Of a stretch of 34,911 nt of DNA, positions 20,975 to 30,565 are shown piece by piece. A model generated the notes under the pieces. It saw only the letters and a program-made list of their open reading frames with translations, had not been told where the DNA came from and did no database searches. Numbering within the stretch: the first letter of the stretch is position 1; each line of letters starts with the position of its first letter. Made by a program: the position numbers and the translations under genes. The DNA is taken from the NCBI RefSeq assembly GCF_000485595.1, contig NW_014578990.1, positions 12,257 to 47,167 of the forward strand. The letters run 5' to 3'. Source of the DNA: Priapulus caudatus (taxonomy: Eukaryota; Priapulida; Priapulimorpha; Priapulimorphida; Priapulidae).

Positions 20975-21867
20975 ACGTGTCACGCACGCGACGTTAGCCG
21001 TGCACGACGGCACGCACTGACGGGCACACAGCAAGTACGTGTAGGTGCAAACGCACGCAACGCACGGCACACGTGCACAAGCACGGCACTCACGCACGGA
21101 CGGGCACGAACGCACGCTACGCGCGTGGTACGTACACACGCACCGCACGCATCGGTGTATCGGCACACGCCACGACGGTATCGGCACACACACGCACGGA
21201 GCACGTCACATGCACGCAGAGGCACTGCACGCCACGGCGCGCACCATGTACGACACACGCACGCACGCACGTGTAACGTGCACCGCACGCACGCAACGCA
21301 CGTATACGTGCACATGCAAGCCACGCACACACGTGTACGTGCAGACGCACGCACGCAAACATGGTATGTACTCACGCACGCCGCACACAACGCACGCACG
21401 GACGTGACGGTACACACGCAGCGCACGCACGAGCACGTGTCGTGACACGCACAAGCACGCAGCACAGTGTACGTGCACGACCGTAGCACGCAAGGTCTCC
21501 CGTGTACGTAACGACTCAGCGCACGCCGCCGTGCGTACGTGCCCACGCAACCACGTAACGTGTACGTGCACGACACACGCACGCACGTGCAACATGCACG
21601 CACGCACGCCCGGGTACGTGGCACAGCACGCACGCAAGCGCAGGCCCGTGACGTGCAAACGCAGAGAACCAAGCACGCACCACGCACGTGAACGCAGCAC
21701 GCACGCACGCCACGTGACTCCACACATGCACGCAACAGCGTGGACGTGCACAGCGCACGCACGCACGTGTGTTACGTGCACACGCACGCACAGCACGTGT
21801 ACGTAACACGCCGCACACACCACGCAACCGCCAACGCACGCAACGTTAGTACACACGCACGCACCAC
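20975..21867. repeat. ACGC/CACG-rich satellite-like array
   Basis: About 890 bp of degenerate CGCACGCA with regular ACGTGTACGTGCA insertions. Units are irregular, with no single clear period by eye. Long frames on both strands (Cys/Val/Arg or Thr/His-rich) come from composition. The array runs to the single N at 21868; similar CACG sequence continues to about 21905. Confidence 0.85.
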
Positions 21868-21868
21868 N
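21868..21868. other. Single N, probable assembly join
   Basis: The N lies where the inverted relative at 31707-31760 passes from (CGTG)n into a GGTAGGCA-type array. Here the sequence instead enters a long CACG satellite. This suggests a contig end in repeat DNA. Confidence 0.5.
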
Positions 21869-22098
21869 TAAACGTATACACGCACACATGCACGCACGCA
21901 CGCGATCACACAAACGCAATAAAAGTCAACGGTCTCTGCATTAATAGTCATAAAAATGTTCTTCAATTGGATGTTGATTCCTTCACTTCATTATTCAATG
22001 TTGCGATGGGGATATGTACCTTGGGGGTACCGCTGGGGATATGTATCACTTGGCAACAGCTATATACATGGTGGTGTACTGTTTCTATTGACTAGCTG
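21869..22098. repeat. Inverted copy of 30834-31760 flank sequence
   Basis: The reverse complement matches 31541-31760 and then 30834-30870. The matching regions include AACATTTTTATGA, CATATCCCCATCGCAACATTGAAT, AGCTGTTG(C/T)CAAGTGATACATAT and TAGTCAATAGAAACAGTACACC. The 647-bp element at 30881-31527 interrupts the other copy, so this one shows the unoccupied site. Confidence 0.85.
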
Positions 22099-22132
22099 GT
22101 CCTTTTGCTGACATTGAAATTGCGATTGCTTG
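22097..22132. repeat. 36-bp tag shared with both duplication arms
   Basis: TGGTCCTTTTGCTGACATTG followed by AAATTGCGATTGCTTG occurs here, at 19611-19646, and inverted at 25931-25966, with no mismatch. Flanks differ on both sides here, so it may mark an old rearrangement breakpoint. Confidence 0.85.
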
Positions 22133-22165
22133 CCTAGAAGGCTCGAGTCGCCGTGAGTATTAGAC

Positions 22166-22420
22166 ATGTTTCTTAGCGCTCCACTCTCACGCGTGTACGT
22201 GATACTGCTGTTACTTGGGCTGAGCGATGCTTATGCGACTGTGACGCGGTTCACGCTGCTGCTACAAGAACGCTGTATCGCAGACGGCTGCGGTGATCGG
22301 CAGCAGCAGTGTGAGGGCCGTCACGCAGTGCGCGAGGCGTGCGACAACAACTACGACTGCGGCCAGCTTCAACGTCGACGACTCGCCGCCAGCCAGATAG
22401 ACAGCGAACCTGCGAGCTCC
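22166..22420 (+). CDS. Possible exon, unrecognised membrane or secreted protein
   Basis: The ATG at 22166 opens MFLSAPLSRVYVILLLLG, a basic residue followed by a long hydrophobic stretch usable as a signal peptide or transmembrane helix. It continues with FTLLLQERCIADGCGD and five cysteines over 35 residues (ERC, GCGD, QQCEG, EACDN, YDCGQ). A donor-like GTGAGA lies at 22421. Composition is protein-like, unlike nearby repeats. I do not recognise the family; a first exon of a transporter or a cysteine-rich secreted protein are both possible. Downstream the frame degrades into Thr/His/Ala microsatellite translation. Confidence 0.4.
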
Positions 22421-22662
22421 GTGAGAGAACGCCTTACTCACCGCTCAACCGCAGCAGAAGGAGTTGCCGAATACAAAAAGGGTATAGCCCCTGCCACCAC
22501 GACCGCACGCACGCACGCAAACGCCACGAGCACACACGCACGCAGCCAATGGTAAACATACACGCGCACGCACGCAAACATAAGCGCACCGCACGCACGT
22601 ACGTACGCACGCACGCAATCATAGAGAGAAGGTTACTCAGTGTCATACCGAAGAATATATAT

Positions 22663-22727
22663 TCAGGAGTTAATGAAGACAAACTTGTTTTCAAGTTGTC
22701 AACAAGAAAATCTGTCTTCATTAACTC

Positions 22728-22815
<88 letters not shown>
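22663..22815. repeat. Short hairpin followed by (TA)n and (GA)n
   Basis: TCAGGAGTTAATGAAGACA (about 22665-22683) is inverted as TGTCTTCATTAACTCCTGA (about 22712-22730), with a 28-bp loop. A (TA) run then extends to about 22768 and a (GA) run to about 22815. The perfect 19-bp stem beside TA repeats resembles a minute MITE or foldback element. Confidence 0.75.
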
Positions 22816-22819
<4 letters not shown>

Positions 22820-22960
22820 TGGAAAGAAAGAGAGAGGGTGTATAAACAACTTTTTTTCTAGTTATAATTAACTTTCGATTATTTCATTTCTACATTATAA
22901 CAAATCCACATTATTTAAACAAAAAACGTAAAGTAGGAGAGCAAAATCAGCGACAAATTT

Positions 22961-23170
22961 GTGAAGTCTCATATATTTGGAGGCGTATTATCGCAAGGAA
23001 TGCTATCAGTGCGTATGTACCTACACTGCCTTGATAACGAACGTTGGTTGATCACAGATGCATTCTGGGAACAGATACCTGGCATTTCCCTCCGTGATGT
23101 CAGCATAGGACAAGCCGGGGTCTGGGGATGCACAGATAGTGGTACGATCTGGTACAGAACTAATACACGT
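22961..23170 (+). CDS. Tectonin (TECPR)-repeat exon
   Basis: The frame reads DNERWLITDAFWEQIPG, SLRDVSIGQAGVWGCTDSG, then TIWYRTNTR. This is the W-x-x-IPG-x-L-x-x-VS-x-G-x-x-GVWG-x-x-x-x-G-x-I-x-x-R pattern of tectonin beta-propeller repeats found in fish-egg lectins, tachylectin-like proteins and TECPR1/2. One full blade is present. The exon ends at CGT with a consensus donor GTAAGT at 23171, in phase 0. The 5' boundary is unsure: AG dinucleotides at 22966, 22982, 22997 and 23009 are all possible acceptors. No neighbouring repeat-encoding exons were recognised, so this is an isolated exon of a lectin-like gene or a relic. Confidence 0.62.
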
Positions 23171-23789
23171 GTAAGTTGTAAATTAAGATTCCGTATAAAA
23201 TAAAAAATATTAATATATCACATGATATCAATGTGACATAATACTATATAATATAATGTAGCGTTGGCGTCGACGTGTAAAATTGTGTAATGTGGAAATA
23301 GTATAAATCATGCAGCAAAGTTCTCTGAAAGTTTGAATTGACTGACATAGCAAACAATCAGCTACCTAGCAGAACTAGATGACGTCACCTAGCACAAACT
23401 GCGTGGTTAGGCGGGCCGGTCAATTACACTCGATGTTTAGTGCCGTGTAACAGTAACAATAACGGCTGAATCTGGTGGAGAACACGACAAACTATTCACC
23501 ACGCCGCTAACCTGCCACTAGTTAAATAACTGTTCTATATCTATATCTTTTTAATGAAACACGGAACACGGTCTCGGTTTGGCAGTAGAACTGAAAAAAG
23601 AGCGGTTTTTCGGCTTTCTTGGATTATCTCCCGACGCTGAAAGCGTCGCTACGGTCTTGTATGCGCCAGCCGCGCAGAGGCTAGCTCTACCCTAGATACG
23701 ATTATAAATGTGTACAATTATAATTATTGTTATAATTATATTATGTTACAATTATAATCATGTATCCCAATAATAATACCCCACTCTGC
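23171..23789. other. No gene supported
   Basis: AT-rich sequence follows the tectonin exon and could be intron. Short palindromic AT segments occur at 23700-23760 (ACAATTATAATTATTGTTATAAT). A small hairpin CGACGCTGAAAGCGTCG lies at about 23633-23649. Confidence 0.4.
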
Positions 23790-24790
23790 TGGGTACCCGC
23801 ACGCGGTGCGCATTCGCGCGCGCGGAATGCGCACCGTGTGCGGGTTGGCGTGCGCCGAATGCGCGCGCAAAATATCGAACGTGTTTGATTTTTCCTGGCT
23901 CGATGCCGAATGCGCACCGTCTGCGGGCTGAATCACGGTACATGCCGTTAGTTTGTTTTCCCATTTGACGTTGCAATAGGAAATGGGTTCTGACCTATTT
24001 CCTATTTTTTAAATGAAAATTAGAAAATAGGAAATGGGTTTCTGATCGTTTCCTACTTTTAAAAGTTAAATAGGAAATGGGAAATGGGTTTCTGATCCGT
24101 TTTCCTATTTTAAAAGTCTAAATAGGAAATGCGTAAATGGGTTTCTGAGGCCGTTTTCTATTTTAAAAGTCTAAATAGGAAATGGGAAAGAAAAGGAAGG
24201 GTACGTGCGTGTACCGCGGCACGTGCGTGTACCCGCCGTGTACGGCGCTGTACCGCGTGTACGTGCGTGTACCGCGTGTATCTGCGTGTACGTTGCGCTG
24301 TGTAGTCTGCGTTTAACCGCGTGTAGCGACCCCCATGCGTGTACCCGCGTGTACCGCGTGTCGTGCGTATCTCCGTGTACCCACGTGTACGTGCGTGTAC
24401 CCGCGTGCACGTGCACGCGGGTACACGCACGTACACGCATGTACACGCACGTACACGCCACGTACACGCACGTACACGCACGTACCCCTTCCTTTTCCTT
24501 TTCCCATTTCCTATTTTAGACTTTTAAAATAGAAACTGATCAGAAACCCATTTCCCATTTCCTATTTAGACGTTTAAAATAGGAAACGGATTCAGAACCC
24601 ATTTCCTATTTTCTATTTCATTTTAAATAGGAAATAGGTCAGAAACCCATTTCTACTGCAACGTCAAATGGCGAAAACAAACTACGGTATAGTACCGTGA
24701 TTGGGCGGGCTGGTTTACGTTGCGCAAATGCGCGCGCGCATTTAGCTCAGCGCCGTTGGCGCGCGCCGAATGCGCACCGTGTGCGGTGGG
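23790..24790. mobile_element. Foldback element about 1 kb, with internal subrepeats
   Basis: The left arm (about 23925-24200) is inverted as the right arm (about 24485-24715): ATCACGGTAC, AGTTTGTTTTC, CATTTGACGTTGCA, then three to four subrepeats of about 65-75 bp with AGGAAATGGGTTTCTGA and TTTAAAAGTCTAAATAGGAAA. Outside these lie GC-rich motifs (GCGCACCGTGTGCGG, GAATGCGCGCGC) on both sides. The loop is a GTAC/GTGC-rich repeat. Long subrepeat-bearing inverted arms and no coding sequence fit a foldback-type non-autonomous transposon. Termini and target duplication are not determined. Confidence 0.75.
24196..24486. repeat. GTACGTGCGTGTACC loop repeat
   Basis: The centre of the foldback element is repeated CGTGTACGTGCGTGTACC, itself inverted about a midpoint near 24410 (CCGCGTGCACGTGCACGCGG). 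In principle the whole segment can fold on itself. Reading frames here are Arg/Val/Tyr low-complexity. Confidence 0.85.
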
Positions 24791-24942
24791 TCTTTACATC
24801 GTGTATCTATAGCCATAGCCGAGTAACCCTTCGCTCCATTATAGGACTATATACGGACAGCGATATGATGGGAAACGGCAGTGAATCTTTGCAAAACAGC
24901 AGGCGCTGACTCGTGCCCGCTCACTTTTAGTGTCCCCGCTAT

Positions 24943-25437
24943 TTTAGGCAGGTAGTTAGGTAGGCAAGTAGATAGATAGGCAGGTAGATAGGTAGGCAGG
25001 TAGAGAGGGTAGGCAGGTAGATAGGTAGGGAGGTAGATAGGTAGGGAGGTAGTTAGGTAGGCAGGTAGATAGGTAGGCAAGTAGATAGATAGGCAGGTAG
25101 ATAGGTAGGCAGCTAGATAGGTAGGCAGCTAGATAGGTAGGGAGGTAGATAGGTAGGCAGGTAGATAGGTAGGCAGGTAGATAGGTAGGCAGGTAGATAG
25201 GTAGGGAGGTAGATAGGTAGGCAGGTAGATAGGTAGGCAGGTAGAAAGGTGAGTATGCAGGTAGTTGAGTAGGCAGGTAGCTAGGTAGGTGGGTAGTTAG
25301 GTAGACAGGTAGTTAGGTATGCAGGTAGTAAGGTCGGCAGGTAGTTATAGGTAGGCAGGTAGTAATGTCGGCAGGTAGTAAGGTAGGCAGATAGTTAGGT
25401 AGGCAGGGAGTAAGGTAGGCAGATAGTTAGGTAGGCA
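24943..25437. repeat. GGTAGGCAGGTAGATA tandem array
   Basis: About 495 bp of a 4/8/16-bp hierarchical repeat built from GGTA, GGCA, GATA and GTTA, with increasing variation toward the right. The same repeat type recurs at 31756-31820. The minus strand reads a Leu/Pro/Tyr/Thr pattern that is compositional only. Confidence 0.95.
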
Positions 25438-26003
25438 TGCTCCAACTCCAAGCAGCAACTTTGCTCTGATCAACAACTTCTGCACACAAATCTAGTCTGG
25501 AAAAGCTGTTAACATTAGTTGGTTAATTTAAATGTGTTACTAATTTGTGTAATGAGGGTGCATTAGCTTAGCTCCAGTAAATTGATACATACCTTATGCT
25601 TTTAATTTAAATTAACCCTAATTATTAATGAAGTATTTGGGAAATTTACACAGAAAAACCAGAAACAATATTACAAGGTGAATTTAACGACAAAATGGAT
25701 TTATTTTTGCAAAGAAAATAATGTTTTTAACACATTATGACCTTTGCGGCAACGATGAAATTGCAAGCCATAATGGCGATTGGATTCAAAATCAGTTTAT
25801 ACCGTAGGTGATTGGTAGCACGCGCACCACCGTAACGGTACCTAACACGGGTAGTTAACAATGATTTGTCCGCTAGACACCGGGAAACGTGCCGGCTAAT
25901 AGACAGCTTTGCCATAGAAAACTTTTTACACAAGCAATCGCAATTTCAATGTCAGCAAAAGGACCAGTAGTGGTGCGGTTTACCTAGGATATTCAAACCT
26001 ATT

Positions 26004-26081
26004 GTGCATTTTTTGATAAAAGCACCAATTTTGGCACAGTGGTAGACCAATATATTATGAACAAATTTGGATGTGGAGCCA
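26004..26081. repeat. Left TIR of family-2 copy B
   Basis: It starts GTGCATTTTTTGATAAAAGC and ends at GGATGTGGAGCCA, with two mismatches to the inverted right TIR. Confidence 0.93.
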
Positions 26082-29000
26082 CGGGCCGCCACAGGCACGC
26101 CTCACCCAGTCAGGCACGCCACCACGCAGGAGACGCCAGTTCCAACCTACATCGGCCTAATGCTACATGCACACACGCGCAAGAGGAAGCTCGTCGACAA
26201 GCTGGCACACATGGAGATTTCTATCTCCTATGATCGGGTCCTGTCCCTTTCCACACAGCTGGGGAACAGTGCCTGCCGCGTCTACCACCAGGAGCAAGTA
26301 GTCTGCCCTCCCAAGATGAGAGGCAGAGTCTTCACGACTGCCGCGGTAGACAATATTTATTACAACCCAAGTTTCACCACAGCAAAACAGTCATTCCATG
26401 GGACTGCTATTTCATCATCAGAGGGCCAAACAAAAGAGGCCTCAAAACAGTTGACCGTTTGCCGCACTACTATACAGATGTCCCATCCGTCGGCAGCATC
26501 AAGAACAACCCCGTGCCGGCTACCAGTGTGACATCCCTGAGCAGCAACAGCAGCCTCAAGCAACATGCTGAAAGAGAGTATTTCTGGCTAAAACACACCC
26601 AAGTCGCCTTACAAGAAACTTCTCCAATGGAGAACACTTCATGGGCTGCATACCACGCAAGCCAGCAGGACATGCCAGCCAGTCGGGCCATCTGTCCCAC
26701 CGCACTGCTCCCACTCTTCCTGGAGAGCGCCCACACCGTGGCTATGATCAGGCACTCCATGGATGTGGTCAGGATTGCAGTGAACATCTCAACCCTAGCC
26801 AGACTTCAGTGGTCACATGCGACCAGCCGCTGTTTGCTTTGGCAAAGGCAATCCAGTGGAAGTGGCCACAGGAGTATGGTGTAGAGAAGTTTGTCGGCCT
26901 CTTCGGCGGTCTTCATATTGAGATGGCAGCACTGAAGACCCTTGGTGACTGGCTGCAAGGGAGCGGATGGGTGCAAGCACTGGTTCAGGCAGAGATCACC
27001 AGTGCCGGGGCAGCAGACTCCTTCCTGCAGGAATCCCATGTCAGTCGAACCAGGAGGGCTTATCAAGTGACAGCAGTAGCCCTCTTCACCCTGCAGCAGC
27101 ACGCCTACAACCACTACATTGACCAGCTTGGTGACACACGCAACGAGCAGCTGGAGTTCGACGATTGGTGCCAGCAAAAAGAGGAGACCTGCCCCCAGTT
27201 TGACTACTGGGCAACTGTCCTGCAACTGGAGGTGGCGGTCCTGGTGTACGTGCGCTCTCTGCGCCAAGCGTCGTTTGCGATGTACCTCAATGCCCTAACA
27301 GAACTAACAGTGGGGTTCCATGCCCTGGATCACACCAACTACGCGCGCTGGATTCCTGTGCATCTGCGAGACATGGTGGAACTGCCGACGACACACCCTG
27401 AAATAGCCCAGGAATCCCGAGCTGGAAACTTCACCGTCCGGAGCAGACGAACAGGTCGTTCTCCACCATCCCTGTCGATCAAGCCCACGAGCAGAACAAT
27501 GCTGCCATCAAAAGAGACGGAGGTGCAGCGGGCCTGACTGACAACCCCAGCGCTCTACGACGATGGATGGTGGCAAGACCAAAGGTTGCCATGCTCATCG
27601 AACAGTTCCACGATGAAACTGACCCGGGGAACAGACCACAAGACACAAGGCACCATGACCAGTCAGCAAGTGTACAGACTGCTTTCCTGAAAGATGTACA
27701 GTCGATGGTCAACGTGATGGAAGACTTTTGAAATTGACCATTTGAAGAGGAGAGTCAAGATCTGCTGGTACTCTACATTAAGGAGATCGCGCCACCTGGA
27801 GCTGTAGACGCCCTCTGTCATGCACACGAAGTGGGTCAGCTGCAGTTTGACAACTTTGTCAGAGAACGCCTGGTGGAGAGAACGAAACCCATAGGAGATG
27901 CCATCAAAAGAAACAAGCTAAAAATCTTCTGTCAACCTGCTTCAAAACCTCCAGGAAAGGGCAATCAGCAGATGAAATCCCGCAAGAATGATGCAGACCT
28001 GTTCTCTCGTCTATATATTGGACGCCATAACCGGGATGGGAATCTAGAGCAATTCTTCCAACATGAAAACCAAGCCTGCCCCCATGCACTATCAACTGGC
28101 GGTGGCATCCGGCTGGGTGTCAAGAGTGATCTTCTCGCTTGTCTAAAAGACCTCAGTCAGCCTAAATCTGAGGTTCCTCCAACCAGCTGCATTGTGCTAG
28201 ATGGAGCGGTCATCATCCAGATGCTGAAGCCAGCTACAGCAAAAAGCTTCAACGAGTATGCACAGCAGGTCTGTGTGCCCTACATACTCTCAAAACTCCA
28301 TCAAACCACGCGACTGGACCTGGCGTGGGACCGCTACAATACAGACTCGTTGAAGGGTACAGCAAGAGCCAAGCGCGGAAAAGGGATGAGAAGACGGGTG
28401 GTGAGTGGTGCACCGATCCCCGGGAACTGGGCCAGCTTCCTCAGAGTCGACAAGAACAAGAAAGAGCTGTTCAGCTTCCTCTCTCGCGTCCTCCACGACT
28501 CATTCCAGCTTGCAGACAAGGAGCTGGTCATCACTGAAGGAGATGATGTCTTGAGCAATCCACCGCTCCTAGATTCTGCAGCCCTGGCTCCTTGCAACCA
28601 CGAAGAAGCCGACAGCCGCATGATGTTGCATGCCGCCCACGCTGCTCACAATGGCCACAAGAAGATCCTCATCCGCACAGTTGACACTGATGTTGTTGTC
28701 CTGGCAGTGGCTCTGGCACGCACCATGGAGGAAGAAGCCGAAGCGTGGGTGTCCTTCGGCACGGGTAAGGCTTTCCGGTTCTTGGCAGCCCATGAGATGG
28801 CGCGGGTTCTGGGCCCTGAGAAAGCACAGGCACTACCGATGTTTCATGCTTTGATGGGCGGCGACACGGTCTCCTGCTTCGCCGGACATGGCAAGAGGAC
28901 AGCATGGGCAGTGTGGACAGCTCTACGTCAGCTGACCCAGACACTCACTGACCTCTCCACTGCACCAGATGATGTTGATGAAGATGCCATGCACACCATC

Positions 29001-29478
29001 GAGAGGTTCGTCATCCTGCTTTATGACAGAACAAGCATCGCAACCGATATCGACAAGGCACGCCGCAAACTGTTGGCAAAGAAGAGCAATGTCCAGCTAA
29101 TCCCACTTACAAGTGCAGCCCTGAAGCAGCACGTCCGACCAGCAATATACCAGGGCAGACATGTCTGGACATGTCTGGAGTCAGGCCCTGGTTCCTGCAC
29201 CAACATTGCCATCACCAACCGACTGGGGTTAGATCAAGACCAGCGACATGTACGAACCTCTCTGGACATCGCTCCCCGAGGCATCCAAGGTCTGCCGGGA
29301 GCTTATCTCCTGCAAATGCGAGAAGCGCTGCATCAAGAGGTGCAAGTGCAAGAAGGCCAGTCTGGAATGCACACCACTATGCGCTTGCGACGGGGAGTGC
29401 TCTCAGAACGAAACTCGCAAACTTAAGATAAAGATTCTGAACTGTTCCAGACAGTACACAGAAACTGTAAAACAATGA
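26067..29478 (+). pseudogene. Family-2 PIN/FEN-like nuclease protein, copy B
   Basis: Open pieces are 26067 to about 26408, then 26641-27537 and 27831-29426 in different frames, with the cysteine tail in a further frame (29248-29478). Breaks seen by comparison with copy A include a deletion near 26408 (about 58 bp, after SFHGTAIS) and indels near 26800 and 27430-27730. A 10-bp tandem duplication (ACATGTCTGG twice, about 29159-29179) throws the tail out of frame. Conserved parts: HTNYARWIPVHLRDM, the acidic motif HEEADSRMMLH (about 28599-28631), VDTDVVVLAVALA and LMGGDTVSCFAGHGKRTAW. Here the usual GCD is GGD, a change from copy A. The tail CKCEKRC...RCKCKKASLECTPLCAC resembles CXC/tesmin-type cysteine motifs. 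It is non-functional as it stands. Proposed role: nuclease of the mobile element. Confidence 0.8.
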
Positions 29479-30010
29479 ACTTATCTGCATATTGAATTTA
29501 GCAGATTATGTGTTAATTAACATGATAATTAAATGTAGTAGTGTCCCTTGACCACATAAATACAACAATTGACTTGACCAGGATTGATCTGATGGGAGCA
29601 AGCCACCATAATTATCACTGTCTGGTTCTGTTATTGTTGTTGTATTATCAATGTAATTAGCCTAATTGTGTTAATAATTTTGTTAATTGGCATCTTAATT
29701 GGCGTGGGCAGTGTCCATGAATAGCTATTGACAGACAGAGGAAGAAGATCAGATAACATTTCCACAACTTAAAAGAATCTAGCCTATTCACAAGGAATGT
29801 CAGCATTTGATGCCTGATCATGGGTTTCCTTGTCTCGCCATTTCATCTGCAATTAGCCTAAATATGTTAATTAATATCAGCAGCATCTCCCAAAATGTGA
29901 CTAAGAGCTATCTGGCATGTCTTGATTCAAAACATTCAATAAACATTCACTGAAACCTTCAGCAGCAAACTTTATCTAACTTCTGTGTGTCTTTTGAGTG
30001 TCTGCTGGCG

Positions 30011-30028
30011 GCCATTTTGGAAAATGGC
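30011..30028. repeat. Subterminal palindrome GCCATTTT-GG-AAAATGGC
   Basis: It lies about 30 bp inside the right TIR of copy B, within a larger imperfect hairpin (CTGGCGGCC...GGCCGCCAG, 30004-30042). It matches the family-1 palindrome at 6510-6527 except for the two central bases. Confidence 0.6.
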
Positions 30029-30058
30029 TGCCACGGCCGCCAGGGGGCAGTTGGGCGA

Positions 30059-30136
30059 TGGCTCCACATCCAAATTTATTCATAATATATTGGTCTACCT
30101 CTGTGCCAAAATTGGTGCTTTTATCAAAAAATGCAC
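30059..30136. repeat. Right TIR of family-2 copy B
   Basis: Inverted complement of 26004-26081 over the full 78 bp with two differences. It is followed by TGACAGGGCTC, with no clear target duplication. Confidence 0.93.
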
Positions 30137-30565
30137 TGACAGGGCTCAATTTTAACAGTCGTCGATTCGTCCGTGACGACTGGATTTTCTCTCGGGCAAC
30201 TACAAATTGCTTCTGTGGTTGTCCGGTGTCCAATCTTTATAAAATCAATAACCTGAGCTCTCTCCACCAGTGTTGGCGGTAAACGTACAGTATTCAGGTA
30301 TTTGAAATCTGGTATCCCCCCGAAAAATCTAGTATCCTTTTTTTAGATAGTAATTTCAACAATGTTGGTATCCAAAACTTTTAAATAAGCAATAATGACG
30401 GTGCGCGCTTCTCGTTCATCGCTCAATGGGCGATCGATTGCTCGCGGGCCACCAGCGAGTGCACGTTCATTTTACATACGGCCAGGGTTGCACCATACGC
30501 TGCAAACGTACATGTCTAGACGCATTGTCTGGCTTGCTTCATACAATGTATAACATCACGTGTAT

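Larger units (their letters stand above)
26004..30136 (+). mobile_element. Family-2 DNA transposon, copy B
   Basis: It is bounded by 78-bp TIRs at 26004-26081 and 30059-30136 that differ at only two positions. It carries one plus-strand gene relic and about 580 bp of 3' noncoding sequence, including the palindrome GCCATTTTGGAAAATGGC (30011-30028). The first coding segment starts in the left TIR. This suggests that an internal deletion removed the original 5' noncoding end and the N-terminal coding part. Copy B has no N gap and is the best representative of the family in the window. Confidence 0.9.
25466..30565 (+). repeat. Inverted duplication, arm B
   Basis: Reverse-complement partner of 15040-20047, holding family-2 copy B with shared flanks: CTGATCAACAACTTCTGCAC at the left, and GTATAACATCACGTGTAT at the right. 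Arms A and B face away from a 5.4-kb centre rich in satellites. Arm B continues into unrelated sequence after about 30565, whereas arm A ends at an N. Confidence 0.9.

Noticed and set aside
20980-21919. Open frames of about 240-260 codons on the minus strand in the CACG satellite
   Set aside because: Composition is almost only Arg, Cys, Val, Ala and Thr, as expected of the repeat. Frames on the opposite strand are just as open.
24943-25437. CRISPR-like regular repeats
   Set aside because: Units are 4-16 bp with no unique spacers of constant length; this is a simple tandem array in a eukaryotic setting.
26470-27267. Minus-strand frames opposite copy B
   Set aside because: They are shadow frames of the nuclease-like gene; the same shadows appear on the opposite strand of copy A.
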